Positions 36,343 through 46,575 of a stretch of 64,000 nucleotides of DNA are shown piece after piece. Under the pieces are notes generated by a model. That model saw only the letters and a list, made by a program, of their open reading frames with translations. It searched no databases and was not told the DNA's origin. The translations under genes were made by a program, and so were the position numbers. Numbering within the stretch: position 1 is the first letter of the stretch; every line of letters begins with the position of its first letter. Source of the stretch: AP-15 sp963774345 (GTDB lineage Bacteria; Pseudomonadota; Alphaproteobacteria; ATCC43930; CGMCC-115725); the NCBI GenBank assembly GCA_963774345.1, contig CAVZFB010000064.1, positions 124,001 through 188,000 on the forward strand, given 5' to 3'.

Positions 36343-36368
36343 GACAATCTGTTCCCTCCGCACCTCAT

Positions 36369-38351
36369 ATGTTCCGCAAGATCCTGATCGCCAATCGCGG
36401 CGAGATCGCCTGTCGCGTCATCCGCACCGCGCGGCGGATGGGGATCGCCACGGTCGCGGTCTATTCGGATGCCGACGCCGAGGCGCTTCACGCACGCGTA
36501 GCCGACGAAGCGATCAGGATCGGACCTCCGCCGTCGGCCGAAAGCTATCTGCGGATCGACCGGATCGTCGAAGCCTGCCGCGCAAGCGGGGCCGAGGCGG
36601 TTCATCCCGGTTACGGGTTTCTGTCGGAGAATGTTGCATTTGCGAGTGCGCTGGCCGCGGCCGGAATTGTCTTTGTCGGGCCCGGACCCAAGGCAATCGC
36701 AGCGATGGGCGACAAGATCGAATCCAAAAAACTCGCCCAGGCCGCCGGCGTTTCGATCGTGCCCGGCTATCTCGATGTCGTTCCCGACGCTGAAACCGCG
36801 GTCGCGATTGCCCACGACATCGGCTATCCGGTCATGATCAAGGCGTCGGCCGGCGGCGGCGGCAAAGGGATGCGCATCGCCGCCACGGACGAGGAGGCGC
36901 GCGACGGCTTTCGCGCCGCCACGGGCGAGGCAAAGTCGAGCTTCGCCGATGACCGCATCTTTATCGAGAAATATATCGAGGAGCCGCGGCATATCGAGAT
37001 CCAGGTTTTGGGCGATGCGCACGGCAACATCGTTTATCTCGGCGAGCGCGAATGCTCGATCCAGCGACGGCATCAAAAAGTCATCGAGGAGGCGCCGAGC
37101 CCGTTCCTCGACGATTTGACCCGCGCAGCAATGGGCCGGCAGGCGGTGGCGCTGGCCTGCGCCGTCGACTACCGCTCGGCCGGCACGGTCGAGTTCATCG
37201 TCGACCGTCAGCGCAATTTCTATTTCCTGGAAATGAACACACGATTGCAGGTCGAGCATCCGGTGACCGAGCTGGTCACCGGGCTCGACCTGGTCGAGCT
37301 GATGCTGCGCATCGCCGCTGGCGAGAACCTGCCTTTCGCACAAGAGGACATCCGGCTCAACGGTTGGGCGATAGAGGCCCGCATTTACGCCGAGGACCCG
37401 ACGCGCGGCTTTCTGCCGTCGACCGGCCGTCTCGTCCGTTACCTGCCGCCATCAGGGGAGGGGCTGCGGCTCGATGACGGCGTCTTCGAGGGTGCCGAGA
37501 TCAGCGTCTACTACGATCCGATGATCGCCAAGCTCTCGGCATATGGTGCCGACCGCGACACTGCGCTCGACCGTCTGCGCGCCGCCCTCGACGGCTTCTA
37601 TATCAGTGGCGTCCAAAACAACGCGGCCTTTTTGGCCGCGATCGTGGCCAAACCGCGTTTTCGTGCAGGGGTGCTGTCGACAAACTTCATCGCCGAGGAG
37701 TTCCTCGGCGGATTCGCACCTCCCGCCGATTTTGTCGAGCCCGACCGAATTATCCTGCTTGCCGCCGCGCTCGCAGGACGCCGCGTCCGCGAGGGCGAAA
37801 CCGCGATCGACGGCAAACTCGCCGGGGGCGCCGAAATTCCCGAGCAATTGACGATTCTGCTCGACGGCAAGCCGCACTCGGCGTTGGTGCGGCCGGAGGG
37901 CAGCGATTACGTGGTCGAATTCGGCGAAACGCGCCAGGTCGCAAGGACCGATTGGCAGCCGGGCCAAGTCCTGTTGCATGTGTGGATCGAGGCGCAGATC
38001 GCGACCGTGCAGATCGAACGGCTGCCGGGTGCGGAGTTTCGCCTCGTGCATGGCGGCGTCATCCGCCGGGCGCAAGTGCTGTCGCCGCGTGCCGCCGAGC
38101 TTTCGGCGCTGATGCCGCGGAGGAAGGCTGCGGATACGTCCCGGCTGCTGCTGTCGCCAATGCCAGGTCTGCTTTCTTCGGTCGCGGTGGCGCCGGGTCA
38201 GGAGGTCAAGGCCGGCGAGCCACTCGCGATCGTCGAGGCGATGAAGATGGAGAACGTGCTACGCGCCGACCGCGATGGGCGCATCGCCAAGATTCGCGCC
38301 AAACCTGGAGACAGCCTTGCCGTCGACGAGGTGATCCTCGAATTCGAGTGA
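36369..38351 (+). CDS. pccA: propionyl-CoA (acetyl-CoA) carboxylase alpha subunit, biotin carboxylase/BCCP
   Basis: A 660-residue subunit that carboxylates its own biotin with ATP and bicarbonate. The biotin carboxylase domain begins FRKILIANRGEIACRVIRTA. It has the ATP-grasp loop KASAGGGGKGMRIA, RECSIQRRHQKVIEEAPSP and FLEMNTRLQVEHPVTE. A linking BT domain follows. The biotinyl domain ends the protein, with EAMKMENVLRADRDG holding the biotinylated Lys near residue 627. With PccB it makes methylmalonyl-CoA from propionyl-CoA in odd-chain and branched amino-acid breakdown. Confidence 0.96.
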   Translation: MFRKILIANRGEIACRVIRTARRMGIATVAVYSDADAEALHARVADEAIRIGPPPSAESYLRIDRIVEACRASGAEAVHPGYGFLSENVAFASALAAAGIVFVGPGPKAIAAMGDKIESKKLAQAAGVSIVPGYLDVVPDAETAVAIAHDIGYPVMIKASAGGGGKGMRIAATDEEARDGFRAATGEAKSSFADDRIFIEKYIEEPRHIEIQVLGDAHGNIVYLGERECSIQRRHQKVIEEAPSPFLDDLTRAAMGRQAVALACAVDYRSAGTVEFIVDRQRNFYFLEMNTRLQVEHPVTELVTGLDLVELMLRIAAGENLPFAQEDIRLNGWAIEARIYAEDPTRGFLPSTGRLVRYLPPSGEGLRLDDGVFEGAEISVYYDPMIAKLSAYGADRDTALDRLRAALDGFYISGVQNNAAFLAAIVAKPRFRAGVLSTNFIAEEFLGGFAPPADFVEPDRIILLAAALAGRRVREGETAIDGKLAGGAEIPEQLTILLDGKPHSALVRPEGSDYVVEFGETRQVARTDWQPGQVLLHVWIEAQIATVQIERLPGAEFRLVHGGVIRRAQVLSPRAAELSALMPRRKAADTSRLLLSPMPGLLSSVAVAPGQEVKAGEPLAIVEAMKMENVLRADRDGRIAKIRAKPGDSLAVDEVILEFE

Positions 38352-38385
38352 GACGCGGCCGGGCTAGGGTGGCGCGTGCTCCGCG

Positions 38386-39231
<846 letters not shown>

Positions 39232-39333
39232 GGCTGTCCTCCGCGCTCCCAGTCGAGCTCCCGCGAATACCGCGCCAGGGGCCGAGCCAATTCGCCCTGG
39301 GTGGACGGGCCTTCGCCGGCTATTTTGGCACCG

Positions 39334-39609
39334 ATGAAAACCGTTCGGCTACTGATCGCTGGTAAGGTTCAGGGTGTCGGCTATCGAGCTTGGGCGACAC
39401 GCGTCGCGGTTTCTCTCGGGCTGCGCGGCTGGCTGCGCAACCGCGCAGATGGGACGGTCGAGCTGTTGGCAACCGGCGAGGAAGATGCTGTTGCGGCCAT
39501 GACCGAAGCTTGTCGCCGCGGCCCCTCCGACGCTCGCGTCGACTCGATCGACATACTCGAAGCCGAGGATGCCGGCAACGCTGGCCTTACGGTGCGGGAG
39601 ACGGCTTAG
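39334..39609 (+). CDS. acyP: acylphosphatase
   Basis: A 91-residue acylphosphatase, which hydrolyses acyl phosphates such as carbamoyl phosphate. The GKVQGVGYR phosphate loop carries the catalytic Arg18, and RGWLRNRADGTVE carries Asn36. The ATG at 39334 gives the standard family length. It is convergent with rplQ, 62 bases away. Confidence 0.94.
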   Translation: MKTVRLLIAGKVQGVGYRAWATRVAVSLGLRGWLRNRADGTVELLATGEEDAVAAMTEACRRGPSDARVDSIDILEAEDAGNAGLTVRETA

Positions 39610-39664
39610 GGCCCTCCAGGACGGCCACTATGCAGCTTCCTCAGAGGACAGGTGAACGTTCAAA

Positions 39665-39679
39665 CTGCCGGTTAGGCAG
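39665..39679 (-). terminator. small hairpin at the rplQ stop (weak terminator candidate)
   Basis: CTGCC-(TAACC)-GGCAG on the minus strand includes the rplQ stop codon in its loop and is followed by TTTG. It may end the alpha operon transcript, but the stem is only five pairs. Confidence 0.25.
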
Positions 39680-40097
39680 CGTCGGCTTCTTCCTGTTCCT
39701 GGGTTCCGGTCGGACCCGAGTCCTTGCCCTTGGCCGCCGGGTCGCGATCGACCAGCTCGATTACCGCTATCGCCGCATTGTCGCCAAAGCGGAAACCCGC
39801 CTTGATGATGCGGGTATATCCGCCAGCGCGGCCTGCATACCGCTCGGCCAGGGTCGTCATCAACTTATTGGCGAGAGGTGCGTCTTGCAGCCGGGCGATC
39901 GCCCTCCGCCGGTTGGCGAGACCGCCATGCTTGCCAAGGGTGATCAGCCGCTCGACGATCGGCCGCAGATCCTTGGCCTTGGGTAGGGTGGTGGTGATCT
40001 GCTCGTGCTTGATCAGCGCGGCAGCGAGATTCTCGAACATCGCCTTGCGATGCTCGGACCGGCGGCTGAAGCTGTGGCCTTTCAGGCGGTGACGCAT
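39672..40097 (-). CDS. rplQ: 50S ribosomal protein L17
   Basis: A 141-residue L17 with the invariant start MRHRLKGHSFSRRSEHRKAM and the EQITTTLPKAKDLRPIVERLITLGK stretch (two parts). A Glu/Ala-rich tail of about 20 residues is added, as is usual in alphaproteobacteria. It is the last gene of the alpha operon, seven bases after rpoA. Confidence 0.98.
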   Translation of the reverse strand: MRHRLKGHSFSRRSEHRKAMFENLAAALIKHEQITTTLPKAKDLRPIVERLITLGKHGGLANRRRAIARLQDAPLANKLMTTLAERYAGRAGGYTRIIKAGFRFGDNAAIAVIELVDRDPAAKGKDSGPTGTQEQEEADAA

Positions 40098-40104
40098 CGG
40101 GCCC

Positions 40105-41121
40105 TCAATAAGGTTCGTCGAGTCGCTTGGCCAGCTCCTCGATATTTTCGGGTGGCCAGTTGGGGATTTCCATCCCCAGATGCAGGCCCATCTGAGCCAG
40201 CACTTCCTTAATCTCGTTCAAAGATTTACGACCGAAATTCGGAGTCCGCAGCATCTCGGCCTCGGATTTCTGCACGAGGTCGCCAATATAGACGATATTA
40301 TCATTCTTGAGGCAATTGGCCGAGCGTACCGACAATTCGAGTTCGTCGACCTTGCGCAACAAGTTCTTGTTGAAGGGGAGCTCGCTGGGTCGCGTCTCGT
40401 CGGAGGGGTGACGCGGTTCCTCGAAATTAATGAACAATTGGAGCTGATCCTGCAGAATGCGCGCGGCCAGCGCCACCGCATCTTCAGGCGTCACGGCGCC
40501 GTTGGTTTCGAGCCGCATCGCCAGCCTATCGTAGTCGGTGACCTGACCGACCCGCGTGTTCTCGACGCGATAGGAGACTTTGCGGACCGGGCTGAACAGC
40601 GCATCGACGGGGATCAGCCCAATCGGCGCGTCGTCTGCCCGGTTCTGCGTCCCGGGCATATAGCCCTTGCCGTTCTCGACGGTCAGTTCCACCGCGATCC
40701 TGGCGCCGCTGTCGAGAGTGCAGATCACCAGTTCGGGGTTCATAATGTCGATGTCGTGGCCGGTTTCAATGGCGCCGGCACGGATCGCGCCTGGGCCGAC
40801 GGCGCGCAGCCGCATGCGCTTGGGCCCTTCGCCGTACATCCTCAAATCGATGGCCTTGACGTTGAGGACGATGTCGGTCACGTCTTCAAGGACGCCAGGG
40901 ATGGACGAAAACTCGTGCAGCACCCCCTCGATCTGGATCGAGGTCACAGCGGCCCCTTGCAGCGATGAAAGCAATACGCGGCGCAACGCGTTGCCCAAGG
41001 TTAGTCCGAAACCTCGTTCCAGCGGCTCGGCAACGACGGTGGCGACGCGCTTAGGATCATCGCCCGGCTCTACCGAGAGCTGTTTCGGCTTGATAAGGGT
41101 TTGCCAATTCTTTTGAATCAC
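40105..41121 (-). CDS. rpoA: DNA-directed RNA polymerase subunit alpha
   Basis: A 338-residue alpha subunit. The N-terminal assembly domain has FGLTLGNALRRVLLSSLQGAAVTSI (two parts), and the C-terminal domain has LRTPNFGRKSLNEIKEVLAQMGL, which contacts UP elements and activators. It starts at GTG 41121 (read as MIQKNW), the start found in alphaproteobacteria. It lies between rpsK and rplQ. Confidence 0.99.
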   Translation of the reverse strand: MIQKNWQTLIKPKQLSVEPGDDPKRVATVVAEPLERGFGLTLGNALRRVLLSSLQGAAVTSIQIEGVLHEFSSIPGVLEDVTDIVLNVKAIDLRMYGEGPKRMRLRAVGPGAIRAGAIETGHDIDIMNPELVICTLDSGARIAVELTVENGKGYMPGTQNRADDAPIGLIPVDALFSPVRKVSYRVENTRVGQVTDYDRLAMRLETNGAVTPEDAVALAARILQDQLQLFINFEEPRHPSDETRPSELPFNKNLLRKVDELELSVRSANCLKNDNIVYIGDLVQKSEAEMLRTPNFGRKSLNEIKEVLAQMGLHLGMEIPNWPPENIEELAKRLDEPY

Positions 41122-41226
41122 AATTTACACCTCAGTCGGTGGAGGCGGAGGCCATCCGCAGCATCAGCCGGTGGCAGCGCAGCCGGCATCTCTCAATAAC
41201 AGCCCCGATTGGGGCCGATCCTTTGG

Positions 41227-41625
41227 TCAGACGCGGCGCCGTTTGGGCGGCCGGCAACCATTGTGCGGGATCGGCGTCACATCGCGGATCGAGGTAACGG
41301 CGAACCCCACCGACTGCAGCGCGCGCAGTGCCGATTCGCGCCCCGAACCCGGCCCTTTGACCTCAATCTCAAGGGTGCGCATGCCGTGCTCCATGGCCTT
41401 GCGGCCGGCATCCTCGGCGGCGACCTGCGCCGCGTAAGGGGTTGATTTGCGCGAGCCCTTGAACCCCTGGCTGCCCGACGACGACCAGGCAATGGTGTTT
41501 CCCTGCGCGTCGGTGATCGTGATCATCGTATTGTTGAAAGTGGCGTTCACGTGCGCCGTGCCCGACGTTATGTTCTTGCGTTCGCGCCGGCGAAGGCGCG
41601 GCGCGGGCGCCGCCGTTCTGGCCAT
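41227..41625 (-). CDS. rpsK: 30S ribosomal protein S11
   Basis: A 132-residue S11. It has the conserved GTAHVNATFNNTMITITDAQGN, QVAAEDAGRKAMEHGM and the C-terminal IRDVTPIPHNGCRPPKRRRV. It sits on the 30S platform near the mRNA exit. Alpha operon, between rpsM and rpoA. Confidence 0.99.
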   Translation of the reverse strand: MARTAAPAPRLRRRERKNITSGTAHVNATFNNTMITITDAQGNTIAWSSSGSQGFKGSRKSTPYAAQVAAEDAGRKAMEHGMRTLEIEVKGPGSGRESALRALQSVGFAVTSIRDVTPIPHNGCRPPKRRRV

Positions 41626-41665
41626 CTATCTGTGTCCGCGGTTGTAGCTGGGGTAGGGTCGGGCT

Positions 41666-42034
41666 TTATTTCTTTTTCCCGGCGATCGGACGGGCCGGAC
41701 CCTTGCGGGTGCGCGCATTCGTATGCGTTCGCTGGCCGCGTACCGGCAGCCCCTTGCGGTGGCGCAACCCGCGATAGCAGCCGAGATCCATCAATCGCTT
41801 GATGTTCATCGCCACGAGCCGACGCAGATCCCCCTCGACAGTAAATTCGCGGTCGATCACTTCGCGCATGCGCAACACTTCGTCATCGGTCAGCTCGTGG
41901 ACCCGCCGTTCGGGCGGAATGCCGATCCGGTTACAGATCTGAAGGGCGGTGCTTCGCCCGATCCCATGAATATAAGCGAGCCCGATGGGAACTCGCTTTT
42001 GGTTCGGGATATTGACGCCAGCTATACGCGCCAC
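41666..42034 (-). CDS. rpsM: 30S ribosomal protein S13
   Basis: A 122-residue S13. It has ARIAGVNIPNQKRVPIGLAYIHGIG, the GCYRGLRHRKGLPVRGQRTHTNART signature and a basic tail. It forms intersubunit bridges in the 30S head. The roughly 100-base gap to adk upstream could hold a secondary promoter, but I see no clear one. Confidence 0.99.
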   Translation of the reverse strand: MARIAGVNIPNQKRVPIGLAYIHGIGRSTALQICNRIGIPPERRVHELTDDEVLRMREVIDREFTVEGDLRRLVAMNIKRLMDLGCYRGLRHRKGLPVRGQRTHTNARTRKGPARPIAGKKK

Positions 42035-42137
42035 TTGCGCTTCTCCTCAACAGATTCAAAAATGATAGCGGGTGGGGCTCGCCACAAGGGCCGGCATTAT
42101 ATCGGCGCCGGAGCCCACGTCAATCCCGGTTGCGGCA

Positions 42138-42812
42138 TTATAACGCTATCGATGTGTCGGTCGGCCGATCATCCAGGATTGTTTCGATCTGCCGCGTCAC
42201 CTCGTCGATGTCGCTCATCCCTTCGACGCTATGCAAAATGCCGCGATCGCGATAATAGGGCAGGATCGGCGCCGTTTGCCGGCGATAGACCTCAAAACGC
42301 GCATGTACTGCCTCCGGCCGGTCATCCGGCCGTTGCGCGAATTCGCCGCCGCCGCAGACGTCGCATACCCCCTCGGTCTGCGGCCGATGATAGCGCTCGT
42401 GATAGCTTGCTCCGCACCCAGCGCAAGAAAACCGCGCGGCGAGCCGGTCGATCAGCACCGCCTCATCGACCTTTATCAGAATGACGCGGTCGAGGCCGAG
42501 GTCGCGTTTCGCCAGCATATCGTCAAGAGCTTGCGCCTGTGGCACCGTTCGCGGGAAGCCGTCGAGGACAAAGCCAGCGCGGCAATCCGGCTCGTCGATT
42601 CGTGCGGCGATCATATCGATCATGATCTCGTCCGGAACCAGCTGTCCGGAATCCATGATGCCTTTGACCCGCCTCCCGAGTTCGCTTCCGGAGGCGGTCG
42701 CCGCGCGCAGCATGTCGCCGGTGGCCAGGTGGCAAATGCCGCGGCTCTGTTCGATCCGCTTCGCCTGGGTCCCCTTTCCCGAGCCCGGCGGTCCGAGCAG
42801 GACGAGGTTCAT
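42138..42812 (-). CDS. adk: adenylate kinase
   Basis: A 224-residue adenylate kinase that balances ATP, ADP and AMP. The P-loop GPPGSGKGTQ is at residues 7-16, with LDGFPRTVPQAQAL in the AMP site. The LID domain carries a four-Cys zinc site (CAGCG ... CDVCG), a feature of the long zinc-bearing form. The start overlaps the secY stop (ATGA), so the two are co-translated, the usual spc-operon order. Confidence 0.98.
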   Translation of the reverse strand: MNLVLLGPPGSGKGTQAKRIEQSRGICHLATGDMLRAATASGSELGRRVKGIMDSGQLVPDEIMIDMIAARIDEPDCRAGFVLDGFPRTVPQAQALDDMLAKRDLGLDRVILIKVDEAVLIDRLAARFSCAGCGASYHERYHRPQTEGVCDVCGGGEFAQRPDDRPEAVHARFEVYRRQTAPILPYYRDRGILHSVEGMSDIDEVTRQIETILDDRPTDTSIAL

Positions 42813-44155
42813 CCGCGTCGACCCCTCAGTTTCGACTTCCTGATCAGGCCCTCATACTGGTGGGCCAGCAGATGCGAGTGGATCTGCGCGACCGTGTCCA
42901 TCGTGACGCTGACCACGATCAACAGGCTCGTCCCGCCGAAATAGAACGGCACCGAATATTCCGAAATCAGAATCTCGGGCAGGATGCAGACCGCGGCCAA
43001 ATAGGCGGCACCGATTACGGTCAATCGGGTCAGCACATAATCGAGATAGTCGGCTGTGTTCTTGCCCGGCCTGATTCCGGGGATGAACCCGCCGTATTTG
43101 CGCAAATTGTCCGCAGTCTCGGTCGGATTGAATACAATCGCGGTATAGAAAAAACAGAAGAAGACTATCAGCACGACATAGAGCGCCATGTAGAGCGGTC
43201 GGCCGTGTGCGAGATAGGTGGTGATCTGGCCGATCCAGCCATAGCTGCCCCCGCCCACCTCGAAATTCGCCATCGTTGCCGGTAGGAGCAGCAGCGAGGA
43301 GGCGAATATCGGCGGAATGACCCCAGATGTGTTGATCTTGAGCGGCAGGTGCGAGGCGTCGCCGCCGAACATTTTGTTGCCGACCTGACGCTTGGGGTAT
43401 TGCACCAAGAGGCGGCGCTGAGCGCGCTCCATGAACACGATGAAGCCAACCACAAGGATCGACATCACCAGGAACAAAATGATGAAAAAGCTCGAGATCG
43501 CTCCGGTGCGCCCGAGTTCGAGGGTGGAAGCGAGGGCATGCGGCAGGTTGGCGACGATGCCGGCAAAGATGATCAGCGAGATGCCGTTACCGACCCCGCG
43601 CGCGGTGATCTGCTCGCCGAGCCACATCAGAAACACCGTTCCCCCGACCAGGGTTACGACCGTCACCAGCCGGAAAAACAGGCCCGGGTTCAGCACCGCC
43701 GTTTCAGCCCCGGCGCGCATGCCCTCGATCCCGACCGCGATCCCGTAGGCTTGGACCGCCGCCAGCAGCACGGTGCCATAGCGGGTATACTGGTTCAGCT
43801 TTTTGCGTCCGCTTTCGCCCTCTTTTTTCAGCGCCTCGAGAGTGGGCGAAACCGCTGTCAGCAGCTGGATGATGATCGACGCCGAGATGTACGGCATGAT
43901 GTTCAGGGCAAAGATCGTCATGCGCCCGAGCGCGCCGCCCGAGAACATGTCGAACATGCCGAGGATGCCGCCGGCATTGCGCGAGAAAATATCGTGCAGG
44001 ATCGCCGGGTCGATCCCGGGAATCGGGATGTAGGTGCCGAGCCGGTAGATCACCAGCGCCCCGAGCGTGAACCAGATGCGGCTCTTGAGCTCGGTCGCCT
44101 TGGTGAAGGCGGAGAGGTTGATGCTGGAGGCGAGTTGCTCGGCGACTGACGCCAT
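42809..44155 (-). CDS. secY: protein translocase subunit SecY
   Basis: A 448-residue inner-membrane channel protein with ten predicted helices. It forms SecYEG with SecE and SecG. Recognisable parts are RIWFTLGALVIYRLGTYIPIPG, the FALNIMPYISASIIIQLL plug/helix region (here NIMPYISAS), PFYFGGTSLLIVVSVTMDT (two parts) and the basic C-terminus. It is between rplO and adk. Confidence 0.99.
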   Translation of the reverse strand: MASVAEQLASSINLSAFTKATELKSRIWFTLGALVIYRLGTYIPIPGIDPAILHDIFSRNAGGILGMFDMFSGGALGRMTIFALNIMPYISASIIIQLLTAVSPTLEALKKEGESGRKKLNQYTRYGTVLLAAVQAYGIAVGIEGMRAGAETAVLNPGLFFRLVTVVTLVGGTVFLMWLGEQITARGVGNGISLIIFAGIVANLPHALASTLELGRTGAISSFFIILFLVMSILVVGFIVFMERAQRRLLVQYPKRQVGNKMFGGDASHLPLKINTSGVIPPIFASSLLLLPATMANFEVGGGSYGWIGQITTYLAHGRPLYMALYVVLIVFFCFFYTAIVFNPTETADNLRKYGGFIPGIRPGKNTADYLDYVLTRLTVIGAAYLAAVCILPEILISEYSVPFYFGGTSLLIVVSVTMDTVAQIHSHLLAHQYEGLIRKSKLRGRRG

Positions 44156-44250
44156 TCGATTTCATCCCTACCTAAAAGCCCGGCCCATCGACAGCCGGCT
44201 CAACCGAGGAGAGCCCCGAACTCGAGGCCGGCCGCGGCGAGCTGCCGCGC

Positions 44251-44751
44251 TCAGGCAGAGGCGGTTACCTCCGCCTTCGGCTTCCTCTTGCTGGCGAGCA
44301 GGATCACCCTTCCCCCGGCTTGCTCGACGGCGGCAATCGCCGCCTTGGAGGCGCCCGCGACCTCGATCGTCAAGGCCGCGCGCAACGCTCCCTTGGCGAG
44401 CAGGCGAACCCCGTCGCCCTGCCGCCGCAGCACTCCCGAAGCGACCAGTGCCGCGCCGTCGAGCGTGCCCTCGGCGTTGAGTTTACCCGCGTCGAGCGCC
44501 TGTTGCAGCCGGCCAAGATTCACCGCCTTGAAATTCGGACGGAACATCTTGTTGTTGAAGCCGCGCTTCGGCAAACGGCGATGCAGCGGCGTTTGGCCGC
44601 CCTCGAAGCCATTGAGCGCCACCCCGGTGCGCGCGGTCTGACCCTTGCCGCCCCTTCCCGAAGTCTTACCCTTGCCCGATCCGATGCCGCGCCCGACGCG
44701 TTTCGCCCGATAGTGCGCTCCCGGATTATCCTTGATCTCGTTGAGTTTCAT
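44251..44751 (-). CDS. rplO: 50S ribosomal protein L15
   Basis: A 166-residue L15. It has MKLNEIKDNPGAHYRAKRVGRGIGSGKGKTSGRGGKGQ (several conserved Gly/Lys stretches) and RLPKRGFNN. The ATG at 44751 starts the family consensus, with GAGA upstream. It lies between rpmD and secY. Confidence 0.99.
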   Translation of the reverse strand: MKLNEIKDNPGAHYRAKRVGRGIGSGKGKTSGRGGKGQTARTGVALNGFEGGQTPLHRRLPKRGFNNKMFRPNFKAVNLGRLQQALDAGKLNAEGTLDGAALVASGVLRRQGDGVRLLAKGALRAALTIEVAGASKAAIAAVEQAGGRVILLASKRKPKAEVTASA

Positions 44752-44864
44752 CGTCTCGTTCGTCCGCGGTTGCGCCCCGCATAAAGGGCAATCGATTCCG
44801 GCTGGCCTCCACACCGGCAACGCTGCGGTGCGCGGAGCCTCCCGAGCCGTAGCAGGGGTTCTGT

Positions 44865-45056
44865 CTAGTCTTCCTCAACAATCCGCACCAGATGCTCGAC
44901 TTTACGGATCATGCCGCGCACGGCCGGCGTATCTTCGAGAACCCGGCGCCGATGGAGCTTGTTCAAGCCTAGCCCCTTGAGCGTTGCTTCCTGGTCATGC
45001 CTTCGCCCGATCGGGCTTCCGATCTGCTCGACCGTGACCGACTTCGCGCCTTGCAT
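44865..45056 (-). CDS. rpmD: 50S ribosomal protein L30
   Basis: A 63-residue L30 with VTVEQIGSPIGRR, ATLKGLGLNKLHRRRVLEDTP and MIRKVEHLVRI. Its ATG shares a base with the rpsE stop (TAATG), so the two are coupled. It appears fused to the first part of rpsE only because of the frame break in that gene. Confidence 0.98.
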   Translation of the reverse strand: MQGAKSVTVEQIGSPIGRRHDQEATLKGLGLNKLHRRRVLEDTPAVRGMIRKVEHLVRIVEED

Positions 45057-45647
45057 TACGCCGGCTCCCGAGCTTCGGCGTCGCCGCGACCAAGGATCTC
45101 GCCAACCTTCTTGCCGCGCCGCGCCGCTACCGCGCGCGGGCTCGTCGCCCGGCCGAGCGCCACAAAGGTCGCTTTGATCATATTGTGCGGATTGGCGCTG
45201 CCGATCGACTTGGCGACGACATCGTGCACGCCGAGCGCCTCGAAGATCGCGCGCATCGGACCGCCGGCGATGATCCCGGTGCCGGGCTTGGCGGCGCGCA
45301 CGATGACCCGTCCGGCGCCATAGCTGCTGACGATGTCGTGATGCAAGGTGCCGCCCTTCCCGCAGCGGCACTCGGATCATGTTGCGCCGCGCCTGTTCGG
45401 TGGCCTTGCGGATCGCTTCCGGCACCTCGCGCGCCTTGCCAGCGCCATAGCCGACCCGGCCTTTTTTGTCGCCGACGACGACGAGAGCGGCAAAACCAAA
45501 GCGTCGACCACCTTTGACCACCTTGGCGACGCGATTGATGTTGACGAGCTTCTCGGCAAATTCGCTCTCTTCGCGATCGCGCGGTTGACGGTCGCCGTCG
45601 CCCCGTCCGCGCCGTTCGCCCTGGTTACGTGCCATTGTTCGCGCCAT
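45056..45647 (-). CDS. rpsE: 30S ribosomal protein S5 (one frame break)
   Basis: S5, a decoding-fidelity protein. The first part reads EFAEKLVNINRVAKVVKGGRRFGFAALVVVGD (two parts) to RVPLREGR. The second part, HHDIVSSYGAGRVIVRAAKPGTGIIAGG and HNMIKATFVAL, is in another frame. One extra G near 45350-45354 accounts for it (the CGGCACC should read CGCACC, giving REGRTLHHD). S5 is essential and single-copy, so a sequence error is much more likely than a real mutation. It starts at ATG 45647 with GGGGG upstream. Confidence 0.95.
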
Positions 45648-45659
45648 GACCGGCCCCCT

Positions 45660-46025
45660 TCAGAAATCCAGCCCGCCTTCGCGGGCGGCGTCGGCCAGGG
45701 CTTTGACCCGACCATGAAACAGATAGGCGCCGCGATCGAACACGACGCGCTCGACCCCTGCTGCCTTCGCCCGCTCGGCGATCAGCTTGCCGACCGCACC
45801 AGCGGCAGCGATGTCGGCGCCTGTCTTGACGTTCGCCTTCAGCGCTGGATCGAGGCTCGATGCCGCCGCCAAGGTTCGCCCGGCCGCGTCGTCGATTACC
45901 TGTGCATAAATATGTTTCGACGAGCGGAACACCGAGAGCCGGGGCCGATTACGGGCCAGACGGCGTAAGTTCGCCCGCACCCGCTGTCGCCGGCGGAGGA
46001 ACAGAACTCTGGCTTTTTGTGGCAT
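45660..46025 (-). CDS. rplR: 50S ribosomal protein L18
   Basis: A 121-residue L18, a 5S rRNA-binding protein. It has RRQRVRANLRRLARNRPRLSVFRSSKHIYAQVID (two parts), GADIAAAGAVGKLIAERAKAAG and VVFDRGAYLFHGRVKALADAAREGGLDF (two parts). It lies between rplF and rpsE. Confidence 0.98.
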   Translation of the reverse strand: MPQKARVLFLRRRQRVRANLRRLARNRPRLSVFRSSKHIYAQVIDDAAGRTLAAASSLDPALKANVKTGADIAAAGAVGKLIAERAKAAGVERVVFDRGAYLFHGRVKALADAAREGGLDF

Positions 46026-46030
46026 CGCGG

Positions 46031-46565
46031 TTACTTCTTTTTGCCTTCTTTGCGGCGGACGAACTCTCCAGCATATTTGATTCCCTTGCCTTTGTAAGGC
46101 TCGGGTGGGCGATATGCGCGGATCTCGGCGGCGACCTGACCGACACGCTGGCGGTCGGCGCCGCTGACGGTGATGATGGTCGGCCGCTCGCAGGCGATCT
46201 TGACATCTTCGGGTATCGGAAATGGGATGTCGTGGCTATAGCCGAGCTGCAGGTTCAAGATATTGCCTTGGACCGCGGCGCGATAGCCGACCCCGTTGAT
46301 TTCAAGACCGACCGAGAAGCCTTTCGACACCCCGGTGACCATGTTGCTGACCAAGGCGCGGGTGGTGCCCCACATCGCGCGCGATTGCTTGGTATCGTCG
46401 GCTGGCGCAATCGTGATCGCGCCGTCGGAGATCGAAGCCGTGACCGCGTTGCTGACGACCAATTTCAACGTGCCGAGCCCGTCCTTGCGCGGTCAGAACG
46501 CGGTCCGAGAGTCGGACCTCGACGCCGCCCGGGACGGGCACCGGGTTTTTGCCGATACGTGACAT
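46031..46565 (-). CDS. rplF: 50S ribosomal protein L6 (one frame break)
   Basis: L6, near the factor-binding site of the 50S subunit. It starts MSRIGKNPVPVPGGVEV at 46565 and reads to about VLTA. The rest (LKLVVSNAV, GVSKGFSVGLEINGVGYRA, KGKGIKYAGEFVRRKEGKKK) is in another frame. The shift is between 46481 and 46492 and fits one extra base. The two halves together have the normal length of about 177 residues. An essential single-copy gene, so an error is likely. Confidence 0.94.
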
Positions 46566-46575
46566 TCCGGTTACC

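Noticed and set aside
44865..45647. An apparent fusion of the S5 N-terminus to L30.
   Set aside because: The middle is nonsense, and the missing S5 part is present in another frame, so one extra base explains it.
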